Source: an uncultured Clostridium sp.
Lineage (GTDB): Bacteria; Bacillota; Clostridia; Clostridiales; Clostridiaceae
NCBI RefSeq assembly: GCF_900769625.1
Contig: NZ_CAAGHK010000024.1
Span: 1 to 64,000, forward strand
Length of the DNA stretch: 64,000 nucleotides
Direction of reading: 5' to 3'
A program made the translations under genes and the position numbers. The notes below the pieces were generated by a model that made no database searches, was not told the origin of the DNA, and saw only the letters and a list, made by a program, of their open reading frames with translations. Shown here piece after piece: positions 1-8,223 of the stretch (position 1 is its first letter; each line of letters starts with the position of its first letter).

Positions 1-18
1 CGTGTGCTCTTCCGATCT
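1..18. other. Illumina adapter remnant at contig end
   Basis: The first 18 bases read CGTGTGCTCTTCCGATCT, which is the 3' end of the Illumina TruSeq multiplexing read-2 adapter. On the minus strand it appears as AGATCGGAAGAGCACACG, fused to the end of a real coding frame. It is untrimmed library sequence, not genome, so position 19 is the first genuine base. Confidence 0.95.
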
Positions 19-263
19 ATTTCTCTTTTTATATTACTCATTTCTTCTAATATTCTTTTATGAAGTTCTTTTTCAAGTTCATCGATCTTTAACCTTATTC
101 CTATTGCTTTTAATTCATTTGAATCGAAATTGCTTTGTTTTATATTATCTAATATTTCTTCTCTTCTTTTCAAAAGATACAGCCTATTCCCCTGAATTTT
201 TATTCTATCCATCAATTCTAATGTTATATTATAAAATTCGATTAATTCTTTTTCTAAATCCAT
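19..263 (-). CDS. FliT-like flagellar protein, 3'-truncated by the contig end
   Basis: Partial gene directly downstream of fliD. It starts at ATG 263 behind an AGGAG site and runs off the window; about 81 genuine codons are visible before the frame enters adapter sequence. The product begins MDLEKELIEFYNITLELMDR and is charged, helical and rich in Glu, Lys, Leu and Ile with coiled-coil spacing. There is no signal peptide or membrane segment. The place after fliS-fliD is where FliT-type export chaperones, which hold FliD and other late substrates in the cytoplasm, usually lie. The assignment rests on position, size and helical character, since FliT sequences are poorly conserved. The true C-terminus is unknown. 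Confidence 0.6.
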
Positions 264-291
264 TATTTTTCTCCTGGTATCAGAAACAATT

Positions 292-1815
292 CTATCCTAT
301 GTTTAGCATTGAATATAATGAGTTTGATTGTGCATTTAGTTTTTCAAGCATTGTTTCTAAACCTGCATATTTATTATACAAAGCTGTTTCCTTACTTTTA
401 AATTTATCTTTTAATTCTGTTATCAATTTCTTCTGCTTAGAAATATATGTACTTAATGTATTGTTATTTTCAGTTGATGTTCCTGAGAAACCTACTCTTT
501 TAGATAAAGCTGATGAACTTGATTTTACTTCACTTTTCAATACTGACTGAAGCTGAGTTAAAATACCGCCACTCTTATTCTTATCAGCCTCACTATCTGC
601 TGCTCTCGTAAATAAATCCTTTACTCCTTCTGCATTATTTTCAATAGCTGCTGATAATTTACTTTCATCAATGGTAAATGTTCCATTTTTTGATCCATAG
701 TTATTAACTGGTTTTATTCCTATAGCTTCTAAATTTAATCCACTGCTTGACATAAGTGTTCTCATTGTATCTTTTAGAGCACTCTGTATTCTTTTTAAAT
801 CACTATCGTTTTTAAGTAATCCTGTTTGAGCTTTTTCTTCCCACTTTTTAATTTCATCTTCTTTCATTTCTTCTTTCTGTGCATCTGTAAGTGGCATATA
901 GTCAGTATCTCTTTTTTCAAGCAGTTTATCATTTATTTTTTGAATTAAAGTATTATAATCATTTATAAAGTTTACTATATTTTCTTTTAATTTAGATGAA
1001 TCATTTTTACCTGTTAAAACAGTTTCACCTTCTTTATTCAATGTAAACTGTATATTATCTACTGTAAATGTATTGCTTGAACTTTTAATTGTATATTCTA
1101 CATTATTCTTAGTTATTTTCCCTTCAACATCATTTCCTGAATGTTCTTTATAGCTAGCTTTTGTAGAATCAAAATCTTTTGTTGTTCCATCTTCTATTGC
1201 AATAGAAAATTTTTTACTTGCTCCTGTTTCAGCAGACTCTAATACTATTCCACCTGAAATCTCACTGTACTTTGCTGTAACATTTATACCTTTCGCTTTT
1301 AGCTCATCACTTAACTTTGAAGCTGTAGCTGCTAAGTCCACTTTTTTATCTTTTCCAATAACAACATCAATATTTGCTTCAACTTTAGTTCCATTATTAT
1401 CAAATTGAACTGATAATACACCATTTTTTTTATCACTATTAATAATTTTATCAAAATCATTTTCTCTTAATGTTGTTGTAGCTTTTGAAGCCAACTTTGT
1501 AATATTCACTGAATACTCTGCTGCATCAGCACCTGCAAATCCTTTAGCAGTAACATTATTATTAGAACTTGTGAAGCTTACCGATTCATATGCTGATGAT
1601 TTTAGCAGACTATCAACACTTAAAATATCAAGATACTTATCATAAAAACTTGTACATTCATTTACTATTTCCTTGAGCTGCTCCTGTTGATATTCATAAA
1701 CTTTCTGCTGCTGATAAGCTTTATCAATTTTATTTTGTTCGGTTGTTAAAGATGCTTTTACAACTGCATCTACATCAATACCTGAGTTTGTTCCAGTTAT
1801 TCTGTTTGAAGTCAT
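292..1815 (-). CDS. fliD: Flagellar filament cap protein FliD (HAP2)
   Basis: 507 residues, the usual size. FliD forms the pentameric cap at the filament tip under which exported flagellin folds; it leaves through the flagellar type III system and has no cleaved signal. The N-terminus (MTSNRITGTNSGIDVDAVVK) has the conserved FliD start with a GxDVDxxV motif, followed by a helical region to about residue 70. The middle is the variable surface-exposed domain. The C-terminal 150 residues (including LNLEAIGI and DESKLSAAI, then a long terminal coiled coil) match the FliD C-domain. An AGGAAGG site precedes the ATG. It is followed by the fliT-like gene and preceded by fliS, its usual late-operon neighbours. 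Confidence 0.95.
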   Translation of the reverse strand: MTSNRITGTNSGIDVDAVVKASLTTEQNKIDKAYQQQKVYEYQQEQLKEIVNECTSFYDKYLDILSVDSLLKSSAYESVSFTSSNNNVTAKGFAGADAAEYSVNITKLASKATTTLRENDFDKIINSDKKNGVLSVQFDNNGTKVEANIDVVIGKDKKVDLAATASKLSDELKAKGINVTAKYSEISGGIVLESAETGASKKFSIAIEDGTTKDFDSTKASYKEHSGNDVEGKITKNNVEYTIKSSSNTFTVDNIQFTLNKEGETVLTGKNDSSKLKENIVNFINDYNTLIQKINDKLLEKRDTDYMPLTDAQKEEMKEDEIKKWEEKAQTGLLKNDSDLKRIQSALKDTMRTLMSSSGLNLEAIGIKPVNNYGSKNGTFTIDESKLSAAIENNAEGVKDLFTRAADSEADKNKSGGILTQLQSVLKSEVKSSSSALSKRVGFSGTSTENNNTLSTYISKQKKLITELKDKFKSKETALYNKYAGLETMLEKLNAQSNSLYSMLNIG

Positions 1816-1955
1816 ATCCTTCCTCCTATTTATAACATTTTTTCTTTTGTTTAATATAATTAGCTTTCCAAATATTTTCTCTTTTGTACATCATATTTTT
1901 TATCTTATGTAAACTAATCAATAAATCTTTAGTAAGGTAAATTATTTTATATACG

Positions 1956-2330
1956 TTATTTCTTTGCTATCTTATATGCTTCAGTCCATGTATCTCTTAT
2001 ACCTTCAATTATAGGAAGAACTTCATCTATAATATCAATATTTTTACTAATATTAGCTTTAAATAATTGATCTTTAACGAATGCATATATACTAAACATC
2101 TTAACTGCCCAATCTCCAGCACTTGTATCCAAGGTTGACATTAATTCAACAAAAATATCCTGAACTCTTACTAATGAATCATGAGCTTTTTGTATATCTT
2201 TATCTATGATAGCCTGTCTTCCTATCTTAGTAAACTTTACAGCACCCTCCACTAACATTAATAATAACTGCTCTTTTGATGCATAGTTAACACTGTTTGA
2301 TTTATAAACATTATAACCATTTGAATACAT
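1956..2330 (-). CDS. fliS: Flagellin export chaperone FliS
   Basis: 124 residues, typical for FliS, an all-helical cytoplasmic chaperone that binds the C-terminus of flagellin and prevents its polymerisation before export. Visible family features are the N-terminal YxxxxVNYASKEQLLLMLVEGA segment (Tyr-rich start, then the ligand-binding helix), a middle helix with AHDSLVRVQDIFVELMSTLD, and the C-terminal RDTWTEAYK. An AGGAGG-type site lies ahead of the start. It sits between a small unknown gene and fliD. In clostridia and bacilli FliS also displaces FliW from flagellin, which links it to the fliW-csrA pair upstream in this operon. Confidence 0.95.
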   Translation of the reverse strand: MYSNGYNVYKSNSVNYASKEQLLLMLVEGAVKFTKIGRQAIIDKDIQKAHDSLVRVQDIFVELMSTLDTSAGDWAVKMFSIYAFVKDQLFKANISKNIDIIDEVLPIIEGIRDTWTEAYKIAKK

Positions 2331-2342
2331 TATATATTCCTC

Positions 2343-2630
2343 CTACTTTCTCGTATCTAAAATTCTTCCACCTGAATTTAGTATATTAATATTTTCTGTT
2401 TTTTCAACATCAATTTTTATTTTTTCATCAGTATATTTTATTCCATTGATTGTAATATACCTTTTCTGTTTTTTATCTTTGTCATTTTTATAGTGATTTT
2501 TATTATTATGTTCATCTTTAGGATTTTTATCTACATTTATACTTTTCCCTGAATGAACTTTACTTGTTTTTCTATCTTCCTCAATCTTTTTCCTTATATC
2601 CGTATCTATTTTATTTAATTTAAACTCCAT
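2343..2630 (-). CDS. Small charged protein of the late flagellar operon
   Basis: I do not recognise this 95-residue protein. The ATG at 2630 is chosen over one four codons upstream because GAGG stands six bases before it. The product begins MEFKLNKIDTDIRKK, continues through a strongly charged, Lys/Asn/Asp/His-rich stretch (about residues 25-60) that should be disordered, and ends in a short predicted beta segment (RYITINGIKYTDEKIKIDVE). It has no cysteine, membrane span or signal peptide. It lies 12 nt upstream of fliS and about 20 nt after flaG, so it is co-transcribed with both. A flagellar accessory role is inferred from position only. Confidence 0.7.
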   Translation of the reverse strand: MEFKLNKIDTDIRKKIEEDRKTSKVHSGKSINVDKNPKDEHNNKNHYKNDKDKKQKRYITINGIKYTDEKIKIDVEKTENINILNSGGRILDTRK

Positions 2631-2651
2631 GTGATGCCTCAAAAAATAATA

Positions 2652-3047
2652 TTAAGCTTTTTTATCTATAAGACCAAACTGTTTACACATACTTGCTATC
2701 ATATCTAATATTTTTTCTGGAGGAAGCTCCATGATTACTTTATCATTATCATTATCAACTATTTTTATCATTACAGTTCCAAAATCCTTATGAATTGAAT
2801 ATTCAGCATGAGTTTTTTCATCTTTTAAGAAATTATTCACTTTCTTCAATGCTTCATCTAATTCTCTTTTAGTATATTTGTTATCATCATTTAGATTATT
2901 GTTTTCATTTGTTTTGGAAGTTTCAGATTTACTCTCAAAAACTTCATAAACTTTAACATCTGTACTATTATATCCACTTCCTTGTGAAACATTACTGTAA
3001 TCAGCATTGTACACATTGAAATTGTTTATATTAGACATAACATCCAT
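2652..3047 (-). CDS. flaG: FlaG family flagellar protein
   Basis: 131 residues. The C-terminal half (about residues 60-131) matches the FlaG family: a helix rich in Leu/Lys, then the beta-strand segment HKDFGTVMIKIVDNDNDKVI and the ending ELPPEKILDMIASM. The N-terminal 55 residues are Asn/Ser-rich and probably disordered. FlaG proteins affect filament length or attachment in several bacteria, but their mechanism is not settled. The start is supported by GAGGA seven bases ahead of the ATG. The gene lies between csrA and the small gene before fliS, and flaG-fliD-fliS grouping is usual. Confidence 0.88.
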   Translation of the reverse strand: MDVMSNINNFNVYNADYSNVSQGSGYNSTDVKVYEVFESKSETSKTNENNNLNDDNKYTKRELDEALKKVNNFLKDEKTHAEYSIHKDFGTVMIKIVDNDNDKVIMELPPEKILDMIASMCKQFGLIDKKA

Positions 3048-3106
3048 GTTTTATTCCTCCTCTTTTTTATACAGCTGCATATATAAATAATCTTTCTTTA
3101 TGTACA

Positions 3107-3325
3107 TTATTTTTTTCTTAAGTTGTTTAACATATTTAAATCTATATTCGTAGCTTCCTTATTTTCATTCTCAACTGCTTCATATAATTCTTTTCTTAAT
3201 ATTGTTACATCTTTCGGTGCATTAATCCCTACTTTTACACTGCCGTCTTCTATTTTAGATATAGTAATTTCAATATCATCACCAATCATTAAAGATTCAC
3301 CTTTTTTTCTAGTTATAATAAGCAT
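3107..3325 (-). CDS. csrA: Carbon storage regulator CsrA, translational repressor
   Basis: 72 residues, normal for CsrA. The conserved N-terminal start MLIITRKKGESLMIGDDIEI and the GINAPKDVTILRKELYE segment are present, including the Arg of RKE used for RNA contact. CsrA is a dimeric RNA-binding protein that blocks ribosome binding at GGA motifs; in flagellated Gram-positives its main target is the flagellin (hag) transcript. The start follows GGAGGC. The gene begins one base after the stop of fliW, its protein antagonist, so the two are translated together. No flagellin gene lies in this window. Confidence 0.97.
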   Translation of the reverse strand: MLIITRKKGESLMIGDDIEITISKIEDGSVKVGINAPKDVTILRKELYEAVENENKEATNIDLNMLNNLRKK

Positions 3326-3326
3326 A

Positions 3327-3755
3327 TTATGCCTCCTTCATTAAAGGGGTTTTTACTTTGTATTTAGAATCATCTAATATTATTTGTTCCCCTAAATTGT
3401 TAGAAGTATTTATAACTATTGGCCCCTGTAAATTCATAGTTATGTGTTTTACATTAGAATTTAAAGTTACTGTTACTATTATTAAAACTTCTGATGGATC
3501 TTTAATTTTTAAATGTTCAATTATGTCATTATTTAAGTTAATTTCATAATCCTTATAAAATTCATATGGTGATGTTACTACCAGTGCAATATCATTATCT
3601 TCAATTGAATGAAGCAATTTAAAAGGCTCATATCCTTCCTGATTCACAATTATAAACTTTTTCAAATTTTCAAATCCTGGAATTCCTTTTTTGAATGCAA
3701 TAATGTCCTTTTCATCATAATGTATTTTTCCATGTACCTTCGAAATAAGTTCCAT
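3327..3755 (-). CDS. fliW: Flagellar assembly factor FliW, CsrA antagonist
   Basis: 142 residues, typical. FliW binds either flagellin or CsrA. When free flagellin is exported FliW is released, captures CsrA and lets flagellin translation resume. Conserved features are the N-terminal FKKGIPGFENLKKF, the LLHSIEDNDIALVV strand and the later NLQGPIVINTSNNLGEQ. A GGGAG site stands eight bases before the ATG. Together with csrA immediately downstream and fliS further along, it completes the known three-node switch coupling filament assembly to flagellin synthesis. Confidence 0.96.
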   Translation of the reverse strand: MELISKVHGKIHYDEKDIIAFKKGIPGFENLKKFIIVNQEGYEPFKLLHSIEDNDIALVVTSPYEFYKDYEINLNNDIIEHLKIKDPSEVLIIVTVTLNSNVKHITMNLQGPIVINTSNNLGEQIILDDSKYKVKTPLMKEA

Positions 3756-3789
3756 ATTTATTTAGCTCCCTTCAAAAGCAAATTATATA

Positions 3790-5118
3790 TTATAAGTAAT
3801 CCATTATAGTCTTTGGTAAAATATTAGCACTAATCTGAAGAGATGCTTTATAAACAGTCATAAGCGTTGAAAAATCAATCATTGTTTCTGTAAAATCAAT
3901 ATCCTCAATATTAGATAAAACTGAAGTTAAATTATAGTTATCACTTTCATTTTGAGTTTTAGCAGATTCCATTCTATTCTGCATTGCTCCTATTTGTGAT
4001 GTTTTACTAAGTAAATTTGAAATTGCCTTATCTAAGTCTGCCAAATTTTCTCCAGTTAGTTTACTCTTACCATCGACACTATTAAGATTGTTTACTATAT
4101 CATTAAACAAATCTGAGACATTAATTTTAGCTCCTGTACTAGAATCAGTAAATTCTAGTATTTCAGTTGCTGTTTTATTGTAAGTTACAACAACGCCTTG
4201 TGATATTTCAGTTTTCATATCTGAAGATATTTGATTATAAAACTTTATTCCATCTAAAATACTTAACTTTTGCGTTTCTACTACACATGCACCTGGTGCA
4301 TTCACCTCACCTTCAGTAATATCTGATATATTTATAGCTTTAGTTTTACCAGTGCTTTCTGATGTATAATTTCCATCAATATCACGATATACATTACCAG
4401 CAGGATCAAGCATTTTATTTAATTTATCCAGTCTATCCTGCTGCTCTGAAGTTAGTGTACCTCCAGCTGTAACTATATCATTTAAAGCAGATTTTTCATT
4501 TGTCAAAACATCACGAATAGTTGAAGTATCTAATGGATCAGCTGGATTTGCCCTATCATTTAATGAAACTATCTTATTCGCTCCTGTATCACTTGTTGTA
4601 AATTTACCATTAGCATCTTTATACACACATATAGCATTTCCAGAATTGTCTGCATACTGAAGCTTTCCATCTACAACTGTAACTGGTTTTGAATCAATTT
4701 TAGTTCCACCAAATATATATTTTCCTTCAAAATTAGTATTTAATATCTGTGCCAACTGATTTACCTTTGCACTCATTTCATCTTGAATTGATTTTAACTG
4801 TTCTGAACCATAAGCGGCATTACCTGCAGAAACTAATAATTCTCTTACTCTTGATAATAAATTACTCATTTGAGTTAATGATGTATCAGTTACATCAAGA
4901 AAATTTGTTACATCAGTAATATTGTCATTATACTGCTCATTACCTGATATATCTGCATACATCTGAACTATTCTAGAAGCAGCATATGGATTATCCGACG
5001 GCTTGCTTATTTTTTTACCTGTAGATAATTGATTTTGAACATTTTGTATATAATTTAAATTCCTATTTACATTTCTTAAATAGTTTGTCGATAACATTGA
5101 AGTTGTTATTCTAGACAT
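3790..5118 (-). CDS. flgL: Hook-filament junction protein FlgL (HAP3)
   Basis: 442 residues, longer than the roughly 300 of many FlgL proteins. The flagellin-like N-terminal helix (MSRITTSMLSTNYLRNVNRN, then KISKPSDNPYAASR) and C-terminal helix (SNIEDIDFTETMIDFSTL, ending PKTIMDYL) are intact; these pack in the axial junction between hook and filament. The extra length is a surface insert of about 130 residues. It contains two copies of a related segment, residues 165-179 (VYKDANGKFTTSDTG) and 243-257 (VYRDIDGNYTSESTG). It has two cysteines (164 and about 278), uncommon in extracellular flagellar proteins. It follows flgK by 16 nt. Confidence 0.94.
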   Translation of the reverse strand: MSRITTSMLSTNYLRNVNRNLNYIQNVQNQLSTGKKISKPSDNPYAASRIVQMYADISGNEQYNDNITDVTNFLDVTDTSLTQMSNLLSRVRELLVSAGNAAYGSEQLKSIQDEMSAKVNQLAQILNTNFEGKYIFGGTKIDSKPVTVVDGKLQYADNSGNAICVYKDANGKFTTSDTGANKIVSLNDRANPADPLDTSTIRDVLTNEKSALNDIVTAGGTLTSEQQDRLDKLNKMLDPAGNVYRDIDGNYTSESTGKTKAINISDITEGEVNAPGACVVETQKLSILDGIKFYNQISSDMKTEISQGVVVTYNKTATEILEFTDSSTGAKINVSDLFNDIVNNLNSVDGKSKLTGENLADLDKAISNLLSKTSQIGAMQNRMESAKTQNESDNYNLTSVLSNIEDIDFTETMIDFSTLMTVYKASLQISANILPKTIMDYL

Positions 5119-5134
5119 TATCTCACCTCTCTAA

Positions 5135-7099
5135 CTATCTCTTTAATCCATTGATTACCACATCAAGTAATTCATCAATTGTAGATATCATCTTTGCATT
5201 TGCCTGATATGCGTGCTGGAATGTTATTAAATCAGTCATTTCTTCATCAAGGGATACTCCTGATTCTTGTTGTCTTTGATTATACAAACTTTGTAATACA
5301 CTTTCCTGATTTGTTGTTGTCATACTTGCTGCTTTTGTGGCACTACCTATCTTACTAATCATACTTGCATAGTAATTTACCATTGTTGACCCATTGGCTG
5401 ATCCAGATAAATCAATATTCTTCGATCCATCTGCCATATCACCGTTCTTAAAACTTACACCTGCTGCTGCTAAAAAATCATGACGATTCCATCCTGTTGA
5501 ATCATCTGGAATCTTTCCAAAATCAAGCTTTAATGTATTAAGAGCAGCCATTGCCATTGCTCTCTCATTTGCACCATTACCTGACTCATTAGCTGCTTTA
5601 CAGTTTAACTTTGTAGGATCATTAAGAAGCGCTTTATTTACTGTTATATTTTTTGCGCTTATTCCATCATCTGTTAACGGATTAGAATTATTAACAACAA
5701 ATATCAAATCAGTTGATGAAGGATTTGTTGTTTTTCCATCACTACCAGTCTGAATAGCATTGATTGTGTATGCTATTGATGCAGCTATCTTATCAAGCTG
5801 GTTCATATATGATTTAATAGTTTCTTGTACTGACTGATTTCCTGCTATTTCACCTTTAATCTTATCATTACTTGTGGGAACATTATTTACTCCTGTTTCA
5901 TGCTGATAAGCCTGGAATATACTCTTTTTTACACTATTTAAATTTGTATTTGTTACTGTAAACGAAGTAGCAGCTGTTGTTGTTACAGCTGTTGCACTTG
6001 GGTTTCCATCTGCATCTACCAAATCTCCATTTTTATTGATAAACTGACCATTTGCATTTATAAGCTTTCCATCTGCATCTACTAAAGCACCATCAGAATT
6101 CACATAATTACCATCTGCATTTATAAGCTGTTTATCAACTTGGAAATTACCATCTTTATCTGTTATCAATATTCTGCATGTTTCAAGCTGCTTTTTTAAT
6201 GCTTTTAAATCATTTTCATTTCCTGCTAATGTGACTACTGCTGGTTCAGAGTTTTGGTCTCCAAGTTTATAATATTCTATTTTCAGCTTTCCACCTTCAA
6301 TTGTTGCAGACTTTACAGTTGAAAATCTATTATAATCAAAATCATTAGGGTTCGCATTAACTAATTTTAAATTTTCATATTCATCAGAATTAACATCTAT
6401 AGCATTTAAAGCTTTCTTATCTATATTGACACCAAATTTTGAACTTAATTGATCAAGTAAAAGATCTCTTGAATCCATCAAATCATTTGGCGACTGTCCC
6501 AATGATGTCATTCTTGAAATTTGTTTATTTAATTCATTAATCTGATCTAAATATCCATTTATCTCAGTAGTATAAATACCAAGTTCATCCTGTGCATTAG
6601 TCAGCTGCTTTTCAAGCTGATTATATGTGTAATTTAAAGAATCTGATAATGATAATGCATTTTGTAAAACTACACTCTTAACATCTGTTTTTTCTGATGC
6701 GCTAGTTAATGTCTGAAGGGATTTATAAAAATTACTTATTAGCCCCTGAAGACCTGTATCAGATGTTTCACCAATAATACTCTCTACTTTGCTTAAATAA
6801 GTTTCCTTAATACTTGAATTACCAAGAATACTATTTGCCTCTCTATACTGAAAATCAACAAATTCATTTCTTATTCTCTGTATAGTTGTTATCTGTGCCC
6901 CAGTACCAACTTGTCCAGCAATACAGCCGTCAAACTTAGATGTACCACCAAATGGTCTTGTTGTTTCGATTACTGCTCTCTGCCTTGAATAGCCTGGTGT
7001 ACTTGCATTAGCAATATTATGTGCACCTGTATTGATATTTCCTTGTTGTACATTTAACCCTCTTTTTGATATTGTAAAAGTGTCAAATAACCCTGCCAT
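5135..7099 (-). CDS. flgK: Hook-filament junction protein FlgK (HAP1) with heptad-repeat insert
   Basis: 654 residues. The N-terminus (LFDTFTISKRGLNVQQGNIN, HNIANASTPGYSRQR) has the axial-protein signature, and the C-terminus (SLDEEMTDLITFQHAYQANA, ending DELLDVVINGL) is the matching terminal helix. FlgK joins hook to filament after export. Within the exposed middle domain, residues 325-366 are six back-to-back seven-residue units of the pattern hydrophobic-[IV]-[ND]-x-[DN]-G-x (LINADGN, YVNSDGA, LVDADGK, LINANGQ, FINKNGD, LVDADGN). This insert explains much of the extra length over related proteins. GGGAG precedes the ATG. Confidence 0.95.
   Translation of the reverse strand: MAGLFDTFTISKRGLNVQQGNINTGAHNIANASTPGYSRQRAVIETTRPFGGTSKFDGCIAGQVGTGAQITTIQRIRNEFVDFQYREANSILGNSSIKETYLSKVESIIGETSDTGLQGLISNFYKSLQTLTSASEKTDVKSVVLQNALSLSDSLNYTYNQLEKQLTNAQDELGIYTTEINGYLDQINELNKQISRMTSLGQSPNDLMDSRDLLLDQLSSKFGVNIDKKALNAIDVNSDEYENLKLVNANPNDFDYNRFSTVKSATIEGGKLKIEYYKLGDQNSEPAVVTLAGNENDLKALKKQLETCRILITDKDGNFQVDKQLINADGNYVNSDGALVDADGKLINANGQFINKNGDLVDADGNPSATAVTTTAATSFTVTNTNLNSVKKSIFQAYQHETGVNNVPTSNDKIKGEIAGNQSVQETIKSYMNQLDKIAASIAYTINAIQTGSDGKTTNPSSTDLIFVVNNSNPLTDDGISAKNITVNKALLNDPTKLNCKAANESGNGANERAMAMAALNTLKLDFGKIPDDSTGWNRHDFLAAAGVSFKNGDMADGSKNIDLSGSANGSTMVNYYASMISKIGSATKAASMTTTNQESVLQSLYNQRQQESGVSLDEEMTDLITFQHAYQANAKMISTIDELLDVVINGLKR
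6002..6127 (-). repeat. Six 21-bp tandem units inside flgK
   Basis: Codons 325-366 of flgK consist of six consecutive 21-bp units encoding Asp/Asn-Gly heptads. They are diverged at the DNA level but in perfect phase. Tandem in-frame units in a surface-exposed region can expand or contract by slippage or recombination without breaking the frame. Confidence 0.8.
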
Positions 7100-7182
7100 T
7101 TATCTCCCTACTTTCTTTTTTTACTTCCATGTTTATATCTTCAACTTCCATATTAATTCATTTACTTTCAATACACAGTTCA

Positions 7183-7209
7183 CAATGTACTCTATATTAG
7201 AGTACATTG
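7183..7209. repeat. 27-bp near-perfect inverted repeat between flgN and flgK
   Basis: The arms CAATGTACTCTA and TAGAGTACATTG are exact complements around a three-base TAT loop. The repeat lies in the 189-bp gap after flgN and before flgK, inside the late flagellar transcript, and would form a strong RNA hairpin with no U-tract on the flgK-proximal side. Further TACATTG copies occur at 7260-7280. A processing or mRNA-stability element, or a protein-binding site, are the options. Confidence 0.7.
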
Positions 7210-7288
7210 ATTGAACAAAATGTGATTTGTTAACTAATTTTCACTTCTAATATTAAACCTACATTGTCAATTGTACATTGAAACTCTT

Positions 7289-7699
7289 CTATTTAGATAA
7301 ATTTCCATAAGAATTATATGTCTTTATTTCCCTATTAGGATTCATCATCTCTAATACCTTTGAATTAAGACTTATCTGCTGTTTTATCAATAAATCATTT
7401 GTTTCTTTTTGAAATATTACTTTTTGAAGTGTTTCTGATAATCCATTATACACTTTAGTAAGTTCTTCATTTTGGGCATTGCTGACCACTTCTTTAATAC
7501 TTCCATTATTAAGCATTTTTCTTCTTGCAACTTCTTCCTGTGCAATTTTCTTGCTACAATCATTAAGTTTATCAACTAATCCTTCTAAACCAAATGCATC
7601 TTTTTTCATTATCATTTCCTTCTGCACCTGTAAAAGCACCAATAGCTGACCTAAGTGTATTTCCTGCTCTTTCATCAGTTCGATAAGTTTTGTTATCAT
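7289..7699 (-). CDS. flgN: FlgN family export chaperone
   Basis: 136 residues, all predicted helix, as expected for FlgN, the cytoplasmic chaperone for the junction proteins FlgK and FlgL encoded next. Visible features are the N-terminal helix (LIELMKEQEIHLGQLLVLLQ), a middle segment rich in Lys/Asp and the C-terminal long helix with QQISLNSKVLEMMNP; the last residues are polar and likely flexible. It begins ten bases after flgM, with the GGGAG site overlapping the flgM end. The family is weakly conserved, so the name rests on helix pattern, size and the flgM-flgN-flgK-flgL order. Confidence 0.85.
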   Translation of the reverse strand: MITKLIELMKEQEIHLGQLLVLLQVQKEMIMKKDAFGLEGLVDKLNDCSKKIAQEEVARRKMLNNGSIKEVVSNAQNEELTKVYNGLSETLQKVIFQKETNDLLIKQQISLNSKVLEMMNPNREIKTYNSYGNLSK

Positions 7700-7708
7700 A
7701 TTTTCTGA

Positions 7709-7978
7709 CTACTCTCCCTTCATTGCATTCATTATACTTCTTGCTGTCAATCTTGCATCTATACTATAAGTTCCGCTATCAACCTGTGTCTTAATTTCAG
7801 CAACTTTACGTGCATTATTCACAGTACTTTCAGAAGAATAATCATTTAGGCTTTTCCCTAAAGATGAAATTTCTATAGTATCAAAACTTTTTGTCTTATT
7901 CACATTCTTAACACATTTATTTGAATTTGAACTATATACATTTATGAAGGACTGCCTATTTATTCTATCTATACTCAT
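7709..7978 (-). CDS. flgM: Anti-sigma-28 factor FlgM
   Basis: About 89 residues. FlgM binds the flagellar sigma factor (sigma-D/sigma-28) and holds late genes off until the hook is complete and FlgM is exported. The C-terminal half carries the family pattern: KSFDTIEISSLGKSL, then VAEIKTQVDSGTYSIDAR and ARSIMNAM. The start at 7978 is preferred over an ATG two codons upstream because GGAG lies eight bases ahead of it. It is the first gene after a sigma-D-like promoter (8018-8044), so it is probably autoregulated through its own target sigma factor. Confidence 0.92.
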   Translation of the reverse strand: MSIDRINRQSFINVYSSNSNKCVKNVNKTKSFDTIEISSLGKSLNDYSSESTVNNARKVAEIKTQVDSGTYSIDARLTARSIMNAMKGE

Positions 7979-8017
7979 AATCATTACTCCATTCTTCTCT
8001 TATATCTATTAATTTAT

Positions 8018-8044
8018 TTATCGTACAGAATTTAATTAAGTTTA
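8018..8044 (-). promoter_or_regulatory. Sigma-D (sigma-28)-type promoter of the late flagellar operon
   Basis: On the minus strand TAAA (8044-8041) is followed by exactly 15 bases and then TACGATAA (8025-8018), close to the flagellar consensus TAAA-N15-GCCGATAA (both boxes, six of eight in the -10). It lies about 40 bases upstream of flgM. The 350-bp gap around it otherwise holds only the fliY terminator. Confidence 0.75.
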
Positions 8045-8197
8045 TAGTTATTATTTTGTAAATTACATCAACCTATTCCTTAATATTGAACCCTTCTTAT
8101 CATCTGTAATATTTTGATGGATTTTATTTAATCTGATTTATATACAATTATCATTAAAATGTCCAACAACTTATACACTCATAGTAATTTTCCACAT

Positions 8198-8223
8198 AAA
8201 AAAAGAGAGATTTATATCCTCTC
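8198..8223 (-). terminator. Terminator after fliY
   Basis: On the minus strand GAGAG-GATATAAAT-CTCTC is followed at once by seven T. It lies about 105 bases past the fliY stop and separates the che-fliM-fliY transcript from the flgM operon. Confidence 0.75.

Noticed and set aside
2..550. A 182-codon open frame on the plus strand at the start
   Set aside because: It is an antisense shadow of fliD and the fliT-like gene, has no ribosome site and starts inside the adapter.
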